64,000 nucleotides of DNA from Larix kaempferi (GCA_027924585.1 BSBM01000870.1:2542001-2606000); one strand, 5' to 3'. Shown: positions 11,388 through 23,760, counted from the first letter of the stretch. Notes: a model not told the origin generated them from the sequence alone. Translations and numbers: made by a program.

Positions 11388-12510
11388 GAGAGTCTTGTTT
11401 GGTGCAAGGATTGTGTCTTACCATCTAAGCTAGAGATTGAAGAGTGTTAGTACAATGAAGAGATTGCAAGTGCACATTCTCTGTTTGCAAATTTGATAAT
11501 GACAACTATTCATCTCATAGTACTTGTTGTACAAGTTAACTATGATACTTGCAAAATGGTTTTGTCTTTTTTCCGTGAGGATAATGAGTATGATGGAGCA
11601 TTATGTGGAGCTCAATTATGATATAGAACTATCATATGGGATACATTAAGATATGTCTTCACCAAGAAAAAGATACATTTTCGAGATTTTTTGTGATTAT
11701 CCGATGAACAATGTTTATTCTGTTCAATGTATTTTTTTTCAGACCTTAGTGAACAATGTTTATTTTGCTCATTTCGGCGATTATCAATAAAACACAACTT
11801 TTTCAATGATATATCTCTATTTTGTATTATTTTTATTACGCGTTTCATGTTATCTTCTTATGAAATATCTACTTCTAGGATTTATGTTTATCCATCTTTA
11901 TTTTTACATTTTAGTAGGGGTACTATTACTTCAGCTGGTCTCGTTGGCTTGGAAATCCCATTGATACATGGGAGGTCTAGTTATTTGCATAATATCTGCA
12001 CATCAATAAATGGATTAATAACAAAAGGAAAACCTCTCCAATTTGAATCTGCTTATGAATATCAAAAGGAAAATACAGTAAACAAGTCACAAATTCAAGG
12101 GCAAAAATTCTCATGAATTTTAGAATTTCAAAGATAAAAGTGTTTACAGTTAACAAATAATTGGCAAAATATTGGTGTGTTTATATAGAGCTTTGGCATG
12201 GACAACACAGGGGAAGCAACATACCATCAACAACCATTCTATTAGAAGTTTTTTTTTCAAGGAAAAATGGGTAATTTTATTAGATATAACAAAATTATAT
12301 TCTGCATAATGCATCAAACATGCATTTCATGTATTTGGCCCTATGAGCCACATATATCCAAAATGACAGGCGATAAGACCTATCTTGCGAGGAAAAAAAT
12401 ACATATATATGCTTGTTAAGTTCATAAAAAATTACAATTCAGTCTCACATACTGCATGCATGATCATATATATATCCAAATCTATCAAAAATGATTTTTG
12501 TTATCAGTGT
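11388..12510. other. Probable 3' UTR, then unassigned DNA
   Basis: The first ~250 bp after the stop could be 3' UTR of the plus-strand gene. A 21-bp word (GAACAATGTTTATTYTGYTCA) occurs at about 11706 and 11751. The 129-codon frame at 11727-12116 is hydrophobic at first and matches nothing I know. The rest is AT-rich. Confidence 0.4.
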
Positions 12511-12720
12511 TTATGGCCCGTTGCTTCCACTTTCTCTTGCTACATTTAGATTTTCCACAAAAGGCCTGTGATAAAATTCATAGTGGTCTTAATTATGGTT
12601 AGAGGCTATCTTCATTAGTCCAAAGTTTAGCTGGAGTCCTTCCTTTGAAAGAGTGTCTACAATGGTATTCCTCTTCCTGAAAACATGCCTGCAAGAGAAA
12701 GAATCAAAATTATCCTTGAG
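12511..12720 (-). pseudogene. LINE (non-LTR) RNase H C-terminal tail
   Basis: The minus strand reads RHVFRKRNTIVDTLSKEGLQ, the usual end of the RNase H domain of plant L1-type LINEs (H.FRE.N..AD.LSK.G). After an in-frame TAA the frame continues with YEFYHRPFVENL to a stop at 12511-12513, fitting the short tail of such polyproteins. The catalytic Asp in the AD position is kept as VD. It is 5'-truncated, as LINE copies usually are; no poly(A) tail or TSD was found. Confidence 0.5.
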
Positions 12721-14583
12721 CTAGAAAACCATTCTATTACAAGTTATTTATTGAAACATCAAAATTCATTTCCAAGAACTCTATACATGAATATAGCTAT
12801 CCTATAAACCCACTCATAGATATTGTCGACTTCCTTCAACTATGGCTGGACAACCTTATCAATGAGATCGAATTTGATAGAATTCCTAAAAGTTTGAGAC
12901 ATATTCACCTTTCATCTTTACTATTTCTCAGACTCCAATTGAACATTTTTATATGTACCTTTCATTTAACATACCAATATAGAAACCTGTGAAACTTTCC
13001 AAATCTACCAAGCTGTTCTGACATTAAGCAAAGGAATGGTGCGGTCCATAAACCTAGTACTTTATGTGCTTAATTCAAATACAAAGATGAATGGTGGAAA
13101 ATGGAGTCCAATGGAAGTGTTACAATGTGGACAACATGAATTTGAAGGGTAACCACATATACAATGATGAATTTGTATATGTGACTACACTGATTATACA
13201 TTATGTAAATAATTTTAATTTGCATAACCTTGTGGTAGTTTCTGGTTTTTGCCTTGACACAACACAAAAATTCAATATCGGATTTCTGATAAAGAAGGGT
13301 GGAGTAACTACACCAAATACACAAAGTTCCCAGCAACAAAATAAAAACCTACTGGTGGATAATGACAAACAAATATTGATCAGTGGAGATAAAAGTCATT
13401 GATGGAGTAAAATATGTTGTGCCTACTCATAGCAGGAGAAAAGGTCCATCATCTCTAGCAGTGATGAGGAAAATGAATCCATCAAAGAAGAACCAATCCC
13501 CCTAAGAAAGGAGAACAATTACATGAAATATGGTAAAAAATATAATCATGAAAAATTAATGGAAAGTATGGGCCATTACGTTGTCCATAAAGTGACCAAT
13601 TCTGGAAAAAAAGTGACAAGGGATGCGACTATCCTGGCATTGAAGGAGTGCCTCACCACGTGGATAGCAAGATTGCAGGAGTGCCTCAACCCTTGCCAAC
13701 ATTTTGCTTATGCAGAGTTTTGCAACACTGATCTTGATTGCAATGTCTCTTTTAATATTATGATAGCCTTTTTCTAATTTTGAATTAATCATTTAATTTA
13801 GTTTTTTCCACTTTGTTTAATATACCAAAAGGAATGAAAAGTGGATGAATTGATCATCTTTAGTAAAATCCTTGAAAAAAAAGCCTAATTCACCTATCCT
13901 AACATAATGACTCTACATATAACTTTTCTTCTCCTTTGACATATACCACTACCATTCATCATTCATCTTTGAGCTATCAATTGTCATTGTGAAGCCGATT
14001 TGTTGATTTTGCAAGAGTGACCAGTAGCCAAGGAAGAGGAAGGAGGTGTATTTTGTGGCCAAGATTCCAATAAGGAGGCACTAGAAGCTACATCCAAACT
14101 GCCATACTTAAGTTAGAACCTATAGCCAAGCTGTCAAAGAGATTCATCATTTAGATTTTGGAAGTTGCTGGGACAGCCTAGGTTTAACTGTTAAAATCCA
14201 AGTGTGCATTGTTTAAGTGTTTAAAATCCAAGGTGCGTCTCATAGTTAAGTGTTTAACAGCCATGGAAATAGATACAACCATTATCATATATTTTTTATA
14301 TCCATCAGTGTGGAGGTAAAGTCGAACCACGACTATTTTTTAACATTTTGCAATTTTTTTTTTTTATTACAGGTTTATCATTTCCCTCTTTTAAACACAT
14401 CCTTTGGGAAATTCATCAACCATGGAAATTAAAAGACAAATGCACTAAGTAAATTATAATTAGAAACCCTTGCTGTAGGTTTCCAACAATGAAAACTCTG
14501 CTCATAATACTTCAAACCCAGCAACATGAGTCACCTACCAATAACAGTAGTAGTGACAGAGATTATGATATTAAAGCAGAAGG
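12721..14583. other. Unassigned intergenic DNA
   Basis: Open frames at 13091-13402 and 13523-13777 (plus) show no domain I recognise and no splice context that supports a gene. I see no terminal repeats or RNA genes here. Confidence 0.4.
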
Positions 14584-14844
14584 TCATGTTGGGACAGAGA
14601 TTAGAAGTGGGAGTGGAACTTCCATATCATCAAGGGTTAATGTATGTGTGAAATGAACCATGTCCTGATGCTCACCTAGGGCCACATATGAGGGTCCTGA
14701 TGCTACAATTGCATGGACCATCTCCTTATAATAAGGAGATCGAGTAACATAGAAAGGAATGCCATTGGAAAAAATAAATTTACCAATGCCATCATTTGCA
14801 TCATCACGTTGCAGTGCATTATTCATCCTTGTACTAGCTGCCAC
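14584..14844 (-). pseudogene. hAT-type transposase fragment (DUF659 entry region)
   Basis: An 86-codon frame contains IGKFIFSNGIPFYVTRSPYY and KEMVHAIVASGPSYVALGEH. This matches the stretch of plant hAT-like/DUF659 proteins where an [AI].FF.A[NG]GI.F.V..SPY..EM motif is followed by GP.Y..P. The upstream BED zinc finger and the downstream catalytic and dimerisation regions are absent, so this is an isolated fragment. No TIRs were seen near it. Confidence 0.7.
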
Positions 14845-15110
14845 CTATTGCACACAAACAAGAACCCTTCTTTCTAGATGAAGAAGTTCCAATAGGTGTT
14901 GGTGGGAGGAATAAAGGTGAACGGGTCAGCTTTCCTTAGGGAACTCACTCCCCCAATAAATCTCTAACTCACCATATATTATGTAATTATCTAACCTCTA
15001 ATAAAATAGGATTTTACATATTTATAGCTTCTGGAGTGATCAAATTTGACCAAGTCATCCATATGCTCTACATGAAATGTTGCAATCAACCAACTCATGA
15101 GTGATCAAAG
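14845..15110. other. Intergenic flank of copia C1
   Basis: Nothing identifiable. Its last five bases (15106-15110, CAAAG) are the left target-site duplication of element C1. Confidence 0.8.
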
Positions 15111-15715
15111 TGTTAAATTTTGAGCATTAATTCACAATACTCTAGGATATTCACTGAGAGAATAACATATACAGTATATCAATGCATAACAATCACAATA
15201 ATCATGACAAGCATCACAAGAATCAAAAGCATGAGAGACAAGAGACATAGAGTTTCCGTGGGGAAAACCCTAAGGTGAAAAACCCCACAACTTCCTTAGA
15301 GATAGAGAGAGCAATGGCTCAACCAAAGTACAACCAAAATACACTTGATATAGTCTCCTAGAAGCAAATGATCCTCCTCCTCACTAGTGCGCCACTTTCT
15401 GAGTGAGAGAGATATGACTTTTCGAATGATCTAAATAGAGATCTCCTTATCTCTATTTATACTAACCTGTTTTCCTAGTGACCTTATGGGGCCGACTTGT
15501 CTAGCTAGGTACATCCACAATATAATATATATTTCAGGGCCGACCCCACACATGGTGGTCTAATAACCCATCAGCAACTACACACACTTGCGACACTTGT
15601 CAATCCACATGATGACACTTCCTTATAGAGAAATAACACATCTCTAATAAGGGTACAATAAATATATATGAAATACATAGATGAAATACATTCCAAAGTT
15701 ACATATACATCAACA
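15111..15715 (-). repeat. 3' LTR of C1
   Basis: 605 bp, TGTT...AACA. A minus-strand TATA box GTATAAATAG lies at 15453-15462. The same LTR family occurs at 26941, 28970 and 35687. Confidence 0.95.
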
Positions 15716-16072
15716 CTCCCTCTTAACTAGGAAGGTATTTCTCGACACAGATCTGCTAGACAAGTCTTCTTCTTGGGATCATCGTCATCGATGCATCGTC
15801 ATCATTATTGTCACTGCTGTTGCTATCTCAACCAATCTCTGACTCTACTCGTCATAGGAAGTTCTACAGAGCCAGTCCTTTTTCATACTGGATGTAGGCC
15901 CACCACCTGCAGGTCTTCATCATCACTGGCCATACTGTGGAAATCTCAGGACTTATTACGTGCGTCACAAAACCTTAAAAGAGTCTCTTGACTAGCAAGA
16001 AACCTAAAGAGCATCTGAGGCCTTTTTCATCCTGTCTAGATATCCAGGACTTATTACATGTGACACCACCAC

Positions 16073-16560
16073 AAAACCTCGAAAGAGAATCCCAGGACTG
16101 ATTATGAGTACAAGGCTCAACCTATCGGATCTCCCACGGCACAAATTACATGTGGTCATCACAAAACCTCGAAAGAGCATCCCAGGACTGATTACGAGCA
16201 CAAGGCTCAACCTATCGGATCTCCCAGGGAAAAAATTACATGTGGTCATTGCAAAACCTCGAAAGAGCATCCCAGGACTGATTATGAGCACACAGTTCAA
16301 CCTATCGGATCTCCCAGGGCACAAATTACATGCCATAGGACAAAACCTCGAAAGAGCATCTGCCAGATATCCCAGGGCACAAATTACATGCCATAGGAAA
16401 AACCTCAAAAGACTATATGCAGATCTCTCAGGGCACAAATTATATGTCCTCCCAAGAAAAACCTCGAAAGAGCATTTGCTAGATATCCCAGGGTACAAAT
16501 TACATGCCGTAGGCAAAACCTTGAAAGACTATCTGCAAATCTCCCAGGGCACAAATTACA
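16073..16560. repeat. 90-bp then ~58-bp tandem repeats in the C1 3' tail
   Basis: AAAACCTCGAAAGAG recurs at 16073, 16163, 16253 and 16342 (period 89-90), followed by shorter units of about 58 bp that keep CCCAGGG[CT]ACAAATTA. Because 90 is divisible by 3, the array gives a long antisense open frame (16004-16516), which I regard as an artefact. The same array type occurs in C3 at about 29824-30400. Confidence 0.8.
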
Positions 16561-16904
16561 TGCTTATCTGCACAACCTATTCCATGGCCACAGAGTATCA
16601 ACCTGATACTCACCATACATCATCCTGATGTACACATGATCATCCTGATCATCATCACTGCAACATCCTACTGCATGTCATCTGGAGCAACATCCTGAAG
16701 CTCATCATCCATGATCATCCTGATCATACAATGCATCTACCTAATGCATACCAAGTATCTACCTGATACATATCATCATACATGATCCACCTGATCACAC
16801 AGTGTATCCACCTGATACAAATATAAATACATGATACATATCAACATACATGATCTACCTGATCATACAATGTATCCACCTGATACATATACAGATACAT
16901 GGTC

Positions 16905-17125
16905 CAAGCATCCAACATGATGCTTATACAAAATACATACACATGATCCAACAGATCATATCCAGCATCCAACATGATGCGTACATACATATACATATAA
17001 ATGATCCCACTGCTCATATTCAACATCCAACATGATGCATACATACATATAAATGATCCAACTGATCATATCCAACATCCAACATGATGCATACATACAT
17101 ATAAATGATCCAACTGATCATACAA
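16905..17125. repeat. ~52-58-bp tandem repeats rich in TGATC palindromes (C1)
   Basis: Four units begin ATCCAACATGATGC and contain ATAAATGATCC..CTGATCAT. The upstream 300 bp is also full of TGATCATCCTGATCA-like words. The function is unknown; it lies between the RNase H end and the 90-bp array. C3 has an equivalent array. Confidence 0.8.
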
Positions 17126-17234
17126 AGTAGAAACCAGAACACCATCCTGATGCTCATCATCCAGCGCTTACATCCATAGCCATGTGAAGGATCCTCCTTA
17201 CAACATGCTTGGAATGGCTTCAAGAAATGTGTCC

Positions 17235-18673
17235 ATCACTTCTTCCTCAAAGTGTTATCAATCTAAAGAACAACAAGCCTCTCTCTGAAGTACTCAAACT
17301 TCACCCTGGTTAGTGGCTTTGTCAGCACATCTGCAATCTACTCGTCCATCGCAACATACAAGAGCTTCACAGCTCCTCTCTGCACCATATCCCTGATATA
17401 GTGATATTTGATCTCTATTTGTTTCAAACTGTCATGAAACACTGGGTTCTCGGATAGCTTCACACAACTCTGGTTATCACAGAAGATACCAGTATCATCC
17501 AACGAGAGATCAAATAATTCAGACAGTAGCTTCCGTAGCCATACTGCCTCACAACTAGCTAAATAGGCTACAACATACTCTGCCTCAGCTGTACTCAGTG
17601 CTACACAGGACTGCTTCCTTCTAAACCAAGATATCACACCTGATCCCATACTGAAACAACACCCAGATGTGCTCTTCCTATCTGCAGCACTACCAGTCCA
17701 ATCTGAATCAACATAACCCTGCAGGTTAAACTTTTGATTCACCTCATTATTGAGCCCATAATCCACTGTACCTTTCAGGTACCTCAGAACATGCTTTACA
17801 GCAACCAGATGAACACTCCTCGGATCTTTCAGGAACTGACTCAATGTGTTCACCGCAAAGCAAATATCTGGTCTCGTGTTCGTCAGGTACATCAAGGACC
17901 CAATCATCTGACGATACATAGAGACATCAAACGGCTCAGATGAAGCATCACATAGAAGCTTCAGATTCGATGCCATAGGTGTGGACATGGCCTTGCAATC
18001 CATCATCCCGAATCTCTTCAAGATATCTACTATGTACTTCCCTTGACCAAGGAAGATCCCACCTGCACTCTGCCACACCTCCATACCTAGGAAATAATGC
18101 ATCATTCCCAAATCTTTCATATCGAACTCGGCAGCAAGCTTTCTCTTAGTATCTGTAATCAATCTGTCATCTCCTGTTACAAATAAGTCATCCACATACA
18201 GGAGTAGAATCAGAGGATTCCCTTCCTCAACCTTGTAATAAAGGTTGGAATCTGCTTTACTCTTGGTAAAGCCCAAAATAGATAGGAAACTATCCATCCT
18301 ACCATACCAAGTTCTGGGAGCTTGTTTCAAGCTATACAAGGCTTTCTTCAATCTACACACATATGACTCCCTGTCATGTATTTCAAAACTGAGTGGCTGC
18401 TCCACATATACTTCCTCTTCAACTACACCATTCAAGAAAGCAGTCTTGACATCCATCTGGTGTATTTTCCATTTCATCGCTGCAACCAGGGCAAGTACTG
18501 TTCTGATGGAAGTATACCTGGCTACAGGTGCAAAAGTTTCTTCATAATCTATTCCCTCTTTCTGAGAGAAGCCACGAGCTATGAATCTTTCTTTGTATTT
18601 CTCTACACTGCCATCTGCAGCATGCTTGATTTTGTAGATCCATTTAGAAGTCACAACAGACTTCTCTTTAGGT
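17235..18673 (-). pseudogene. C1 reverse transcriptase and RNase H
   Basis: The minus-strand frame is open from C2's insertion point to TAG 17338-17340 and continues in frame beyond it to IADVLTKPL. RT motifs in order: KWIYKIKH, ARGFSQKEGIDYEETFAPVA, QMDVKTAFLNG, SLKQAPRTWY and the catalytic LLYVDD. RNase H motifs: YVDSDWTGSAADRKSTSG, ALSTAEAEYV and FCDNQS. The stop falls where a Gln codon is expected (DE*IADVLTKP), a CAG-to-TAG change. This half is nearly intact; the protein is split from integrase by nested C2, whose insertion (5082 bp with TSD) keeps the frame. Confidence 0.9.
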
Positions 18674-18678
18674 CTTGG

Positions 18679-19203
18679 TGTTGGTTGTGGAGCCAGATCT
18701 TCTAGTCTCATAGATGATATTGTATCAGGTGTGTTTGTACCTCAATTTTATATGATATGTAGGTGGACTGTACAGTCACCCCCTGGTTGGGGGGTTTGGG
18801 GGCAACGCCCTCGAAGAAAATTTTTGGGGCTATTTTCGCCAGCTGTTTTGTGGGCCCATGGTTTTGGGTATCCCGTGGTATTTTCCCTTTGTATTTCCCT
18901 TATAAATAAAGACATTGTAATACGGCTAGGGATGATGATGTATTAGGTTTTATGCATTGTAAAGATATCTGAGATCATGAGAGAGACTGTGAAACAGAGA
19001 AGAGGAAGTGCAGCGGTTGTGCTGCAGGTTGTATCCCTTCACCTTGTTGGACGGTAATAATAATAAGGACTGGCAAATTCAGTGTGGACTTATCCCAATT
19101 TGGGTGAACCACGATATATCTGTGTCTCTCTTGTAATGTGTATGTGTGATTATATTTGCATTTCTGTTTATTGTTATTTCTCTGCGATCCTGTTTTTCTA
19201 ACA
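18679..19203 (+). repeat. 5' LTR of C2
   Basis: 525 bp. A TATA box (TTATAAATAA) lies at about 18899-18908. It differs from the 3' copy mainly in a G/C-rich patch near 18777-18814 (CCCTGGTTGGGGGGTTTGG in this copy, shorter in the other). Confidence 0.95.
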
Positions 19204-19205
19204 AT

Positions 19206-19217
19206 TGGTATCAGAGC
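19206..19217 (+). other. C2 primer-binding site
   Basis: TGGTATCAGAGC, initiator-Met type, two bases inside the 5' LTR. Confidence 0.95.
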
Positions 19218-19269
19218 CAAATGTCTATTTGGCAGTTAAACCCGCAGGAAGCTAGGGTTTCTGGTTCGA

Positions 19270-20520
19270 GTGGGAGCAATGGCAGAAGAAGGAAAGTTTA
19301 AGGTCGTGAAGTTTAATGGCAAAAACTTCAGGTTATGGAAGATGCAAATGGAGGACTATTTGTACCAGAAGGATCTATTCCTACCATTGGGAGGAAAATC
19401 AAAGCAGCCGACAGCTATGAAGGACGAAGAATGGGAGGTTCTTGACAGAAAGGCTCTGGGAACAATACGGTTGAGCCTGGCTTCGTCAGTGGCTTTCAAT
19501 ATCTCAAAAGAAACGACAACAGAGGGTTTGATGAGTGCATTGGGTAAGCTGTATGTAAAACCCTCAGCCTCCAAAAAGGTATTTCTAATGAAGCGTTTAT
19601 TTAATATGAAGATGTCTGAAGGTGGATCTGTTACTGATCATTTAAATGAGTTTAATACGGTTACAAATCAGCTAAGTTCTGTAAGTTTGAACTTTGATGA
19701 TGAGATTAGGCATCTTCTAATCTTGTGTTCATTGCCAGAAAGCTGGAATAGATTGGTCATGGATGTAAGTAACTCTGTCTCTGGTTCAAACACCTTGAAA
19801 TTTGATGATGTTATTGGTGTTATTCTTAGCGAGGAAATGCAAAGAAAAAGCACATGTGAGACATCAAGTAATGCGTTAACCATGGAGAGCAGGGGAAGAC
19901 AAAAGGAGAGAGGAAAGAGCCAAGGTAATCATGGAAATTCTAAAACGGGTAGATCCAAGTCCAGACTGGGAAAGATAGAGTGCTGGAACGGTGGAAAGAA
20001 AGGACATCTAAAGAAAGACTGCAAATCTCTAAAGAAGAAAGGAGATACACAGAAGGAAACTACCCAGGAAGCAAATGTAGCAGGTAATGTGTTACAAGAT
20101 GCTTTGATTCTTTCATTAGATAATACTAGTGATTATTGGGTAGTAGATTTAGGAGCTTCATTTCATGCTACACCCCATAGGAAATACTTTCATGAGTATG
20201 TTCATGGTGACTTTGGACATGTTTTATTGGGTGATGATGAGCCATGTAAAATTGTTGGAATGGATAAGGTATGGATAAAAGTTAAGAATGGAACTGATTG
20301 GTTGTTGAAAGAAGTTAGGCATATTCCTGCTATGAAAAAAAATCTGATCTCAATAGGGCAGTTGGGAGATGGTAGCTGTCTATCTACGTTCGGAGAAAAG
20401 TGGTGGAAGATCACTAAAGGATCAATGGTGATAGAAAAAAGAGACAGAGTAGGTACGTTGTATTTATGTCCTCATAATACTGACCATTCTATCTCTTTAG
20501 CTTCCACAGAACAGATATAG
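19270..20520 (+). pseudogene. C2 gag-protease with broken active sites
   Basis: The copia gag opens at ATG 19270 or 19279 (the latter gives MAEEGKFKVVKFNGKNF). Capsid motifs FRLWKMQMEDYLYQKDL and LPESWNRLVMDVSNS are present. The zinc knuckle reads CWNGGKKGHLKKDC, with the second Cys changed to Gly. The protease reads WVVDLGASFHA, with the catalytic D-S/T-G changed to D-L-G. The frame ends at TAG 20518-20520. A one-base frameshift there separates it from integrase, which starts with the normal LWHHRLGHM. It could not have supported transposition by itself. Confidence 0.9.
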
Positions 20521-20522
20521 CA

Positions 20523-23156
20523 TTGTGGCATCATAGGCTTGGCCACATGAGTGAGAAGGGGATGCAGATTCTCCACTCAAGGAAGTTGCTGCCGGATTTG
20601 AAGCAGGTAAGTTTGGAATTCTGTGAAAACTGTGTTTATGGAAAACCAAAGAGAGTCAGATTTCTCAGGGTTGGGAAACAGAAGAAGAATGAAAAAGTAG
20701 AGCTTGTGCATACAGATGTATGGGGACCGGCTCAGGTACAATCTCTTGGTGGCTCTCATTATTATGTTACATTTATTGATGATGCAACTAGAAAAACTTG
20801 GGTTTATTGCATTAGATAGAAATTTGATGTGTTTGCTACTTTTAAGAAGTGGAAAGCTTTGGTTGAGAATGAGATAGGAAAAATATTGAAGTGTCTCAAA
20901 TCTGATAATGGAGGTGAGTACTGCGACAAGGAGTTTGATAGTTACTGTTTATACCATGGGATTCGTAGAGAGAAGACAGTCCCAGGAACACCACAGGAAA
21001 ATGGTGTGTCAGAAAGGATGAACAGAACGATCATGGAGCGTGCAAGGTGTATGAGACTGCATGTAGGGTTGCCCTTACAGTTTTGGGCGGATGCTGTAAA
21101 TACTGCTGTTTATTTAATAAATAGATGACCTTCAAGTGCTTTGGATGGTGGTATTCCAGAGGAAGCATGGATAGATAAAAAGGTAAACTACTCATTTATG
21201 AGAACATTTGGTTGTGAAGCATTTGTCCATATTGATAAAGAAAATAGAACAAAGCTTGAAGCTAAATCCAAGAAATGTACCTTTATTGGATATGGGGTTG
21301 ATGAATTTGGCTATCGTTTATGGGATTATAAAAATAACAAAATCATCAGGAGTAGAGATGTGATATTCAATGAAAAGGTCATGTATAAAGATCAGTTGCA
21401 GGGAAAGAAACAGGAAAAAGAAAACACAGAGTACATAGTGCTTGATGAAATTAAAGAAAATGAAGTTCCGAAGGTGCTAGAAAATCAAGAGCAGCAGCAA
21501 GTACCTGAAACTCCTGCAACTATAAGAAGATCTACCAGGTTAAGTAGACTCCCTGAACGATACTCTCCTTCAATGTATTATTTATTGATGACTGATTCTG
21601 GTGAACTAGAATGTTATGAAGAAGCAATGCAGGTGGAAACTAGAAAGAAGTGGGAGCAAGGCATGAATGAGGAGACGGACTCATTGGTAGGAAACTAGAC
21701 TTGGGATTTGGTTCAGTTTCCTACTGGTAAAAGAGAATTGCAAAACAAATGGATTTACAGGTTGAAGGAAGAAGAAGGAGGTAAGAAGCGGTACAAGGCC
21801 AGACTTGTTGTAAAGGGGTTCGCACAGAAGAAAGGTATAGATTTTGATGAACTATTTTCTCCTGTTGTTAAGATGACTTCAATTAGGACTATCTTAAGTC
21901 TAGTGGTGGTAGAAGATTTGCATCTTGAACAGTTAGATGTAAAAACAACCTTCCTCCATGGGGATTTGGAGGAAGAAATATATATGGAGCAGCCATAAGG
22001 GTATGAGGTCAAAGGTAAGGAGGATCTGGTATGCAGGTTGAAAAAGAGCTTGTATGGCTTGAAGCAAGCTCCAAGGCAGTGGTATCTAAATTTTGACAGG
22101 TTTATGACAGAACAAGGTTATAGTAGATGTCATTCTGACCACTGTGTTTATTTCAAGAAGCTAGACAATGGAAGATATATTATCTTGTTATTGTATGTGG
22201 ATGACATGCTTGTTGTAGGGTTTGACATGTAGGATATAAATGTACTCAAAAGGAAGCTAGCTAATTCATTTGTGATGAAGGATTTGGGTGCTGCAAAGCA
22301 AATCCTTGGTATGAGAATAACGAGAGACAAGAAAAATCGCAAATTGACATTGTCTCAACGTGAGTACATACAAAAGGTGTTGGAGAGGTTCAGAATGCAG
22401 AATGCAAAACCTGTAAGTACACCTTTGGCTAGCCATTTCAGTCTAAGTAAGGAAATGTGTCCCAAGACACAAGAAGAGATAGATTACATGTCCAAGTTTC
22501 CCTATCAATCAACAGTTGGCAGCTTGATGTATGCCATGGTGTGCACAAGACCAGATATTGGACATGCAATGGGAGTTGTGAGCAGATATATGAACAATCC
22601 AGGTAAAGAACATTGGAAGGTAGTACAGTGGATTCTCAGGTATTTGAGAGGTACTACCACTGAGTCATTATGTTTTGGAGGTTCAAACACTGTTCTACAG
22701 GGATATGTTGATGCAGATATGGTAGGTAACAAGGATAGCAAGAGGAGCACCACAGGGTATGTGTCTACTGTAGGTGGAACAACAGTAAGCTGGATTTCGA
22801 AACTACATAAGGTTGTTGCACTTTCAACAACAGAAGCAGAGTATGTTGCCATTACAGAGGCTAGTAAAGAGATGATTTGGTTGCAGAGGTTTATGGAGGA
22901 AGTGGGTAAGAAGCAGAAGGATAGCATATTGTATAGTGACAGCCAGAGTGCCATTCATCTTGCAAAGAACTCAGCATTCCATTCCAGGACTAAACATATA
23001 CAGCTCAAGTACCATTTCATATGCTCTGTTCTGGAAGATGAACTGTTGAAGCTGGAAAAGATACATACTAGTCAGAATCCTGCAGACATGTTCACAAAGG
23101 TAGTGACCAGAGAGAAACTGAGTTCGTGCTTGGTTTTAGTTGGCCTTCTAGCATGA
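20523..23156 (+). pseudogene. C2 integrase, reverse transcriptase and RNase H
   Basis: One frame runs for 878 codons with five nonsense codons and no frameshift: TAG 20817, TGA 21126, TAG 21696, TAA 21996, TAG 22230. Integrase shows WHHRLGHM with the distal Cys pair in FCENCVYGK, HTDVWGPAQ, KSDNGGEYC and GTPQENGVSERMNRT. RT shows NKWIYRLKEEE, QLDVKTTFLHGDLEEEIYM, YGLKQAPRQWY and LLLYVDDMLV. RNase H shows YVDADMVGNKDSKRSTTG, ALSTTEAEYVA and YSDSQSAIHLAKN. At least three stops sit where a Gln codon is expected, consistent with C-to-T change. Motifs place it in the Tork/TNT1 group. Confidence 0.92.
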
Positions 23157-23230
23157 AGGTGAAGAGGAGAAATTTTCCAAGTCCAAGTCCAGCAAGTGCA
23201 GCAGCGGTGGAGTTGCTGTGATCAGTCTCC

Positions 23231-23241
23231 AAGTGGGAGAT
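23231..23241 (+). other. C2 polypurine tract
   Basis: AAGTGGGAGAT immediately before the 3' LTR; primes plus-strand synthesis in LTR elements. Confidence 0.8.
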
Positions 23242-23755
23242 TGTTGGTTGTGGAGCCAGATCTTCTAGTCTCATAGATGATATTGTATCAGGCGTGTTTG
23301 TACCCCAGTTTTATATGATATGTAGGTGGAATGTACAGTCACCCCAGCGGGGGGCATCGCCCCCGAAGAAAATTTTTGGGGTTGTTTTCACCAGCTGTTT
23401 TGCAAGCCCATGGTTTTGGGTATCCCGTGGTATTTTACCATTGTATTTCCCTTATAAATAAAGACATTGTAATATAGCTAGGGATGATGATGTATTAGGT
23501 TTTATGCATTGTAAAGATCTTTGAGATCATGAGAGAGACTATGAAATAGAGAAGAGGAAGTGAAGCGGTTGTGCTGCAGGTTGTATCCCTTCACCTTGCT
23601 GGACAGTAATAATAATAAGGACTGGCAAATTCAGTGTGGACGTAGCCCAAGTTGGGTGAACCACGATATATCTGTGTCTCTCTTGTAATCTGTATGTGTG
23701 ATTATATTTGCATTTTTGTTTATTGTTATTGCTCTGCGATCCTATTTTTCTAACA
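23242..23755 (+). repeat. 3' LTR of C2
   Basis: 514 bp, TGTTGG...TAACA, followed by TSD CTTGG. A minus-strand frame reads through it from C1 integrase, giving a false C-terminal extension. Confidence 0.95.
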
Positions 23756-23760
23756 CTTGG

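Larger units (their letters stand above)
18679..23755 (+). mobile_element. Complete Ty1/copia (Tork/TNT1-like) element C2 nested in C1
   Basis: LTRs are at 18679-19203 (525 bp) and 23242-23755 (514 bp), TGTTGG...TAACA, with TSD CTTGG at 18674-18678 and 23756-23760. The primer-binding site TGGTATCAGAGC is at 19206-19217 and the polypurine tract at 23231-23241. Internal order is gag-protease, integrase, RT, RNase H on the plus strand, opposite to host C1. It is inserted at the C1 junction between NDVWDV and KSVVTSKW. I count about 28 LTR mismatches plus one G-rich indel. Confidence 0.95.

Noticed and set aside
13091-13777. Two plus-strand frames of 103 and 84 codons
   Set aside because: No recognisable motif, no splice context, no repeat homology seen; length is compatible with chance.
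16004-16516. 170-codon minus-strand open frame with repeated CNLCPGRSDRLSLVL
   Set aside because: It is the by-product of a 90-bp tandem repeat, whose period is divisible by three, in the non-coding tail of C1. C3's equivalent array is open on the other strand instead.
16073-17125. Possible CRISPR-like or satellite locus
   Set aside because: Repeats are adjacent degenerate tandem units inside a copia element, without unique spacers; a plant nuclear context also excludes CRISPR.
16841-17223. Short frames rich in Met, Tyr and His on both strands
   Set aside because: They come from the TGATC/ATACAT tandem repeats of C1 (and 30632-31075 in C3), not from protein-coding sequence.
18975-19220. Minus-strand frame in the C2 5' LTR, also 23539-23760
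   Set aside because: Both copies lie in LTR sequence; the second is only read-through of C1 integrase into the nested LTR.
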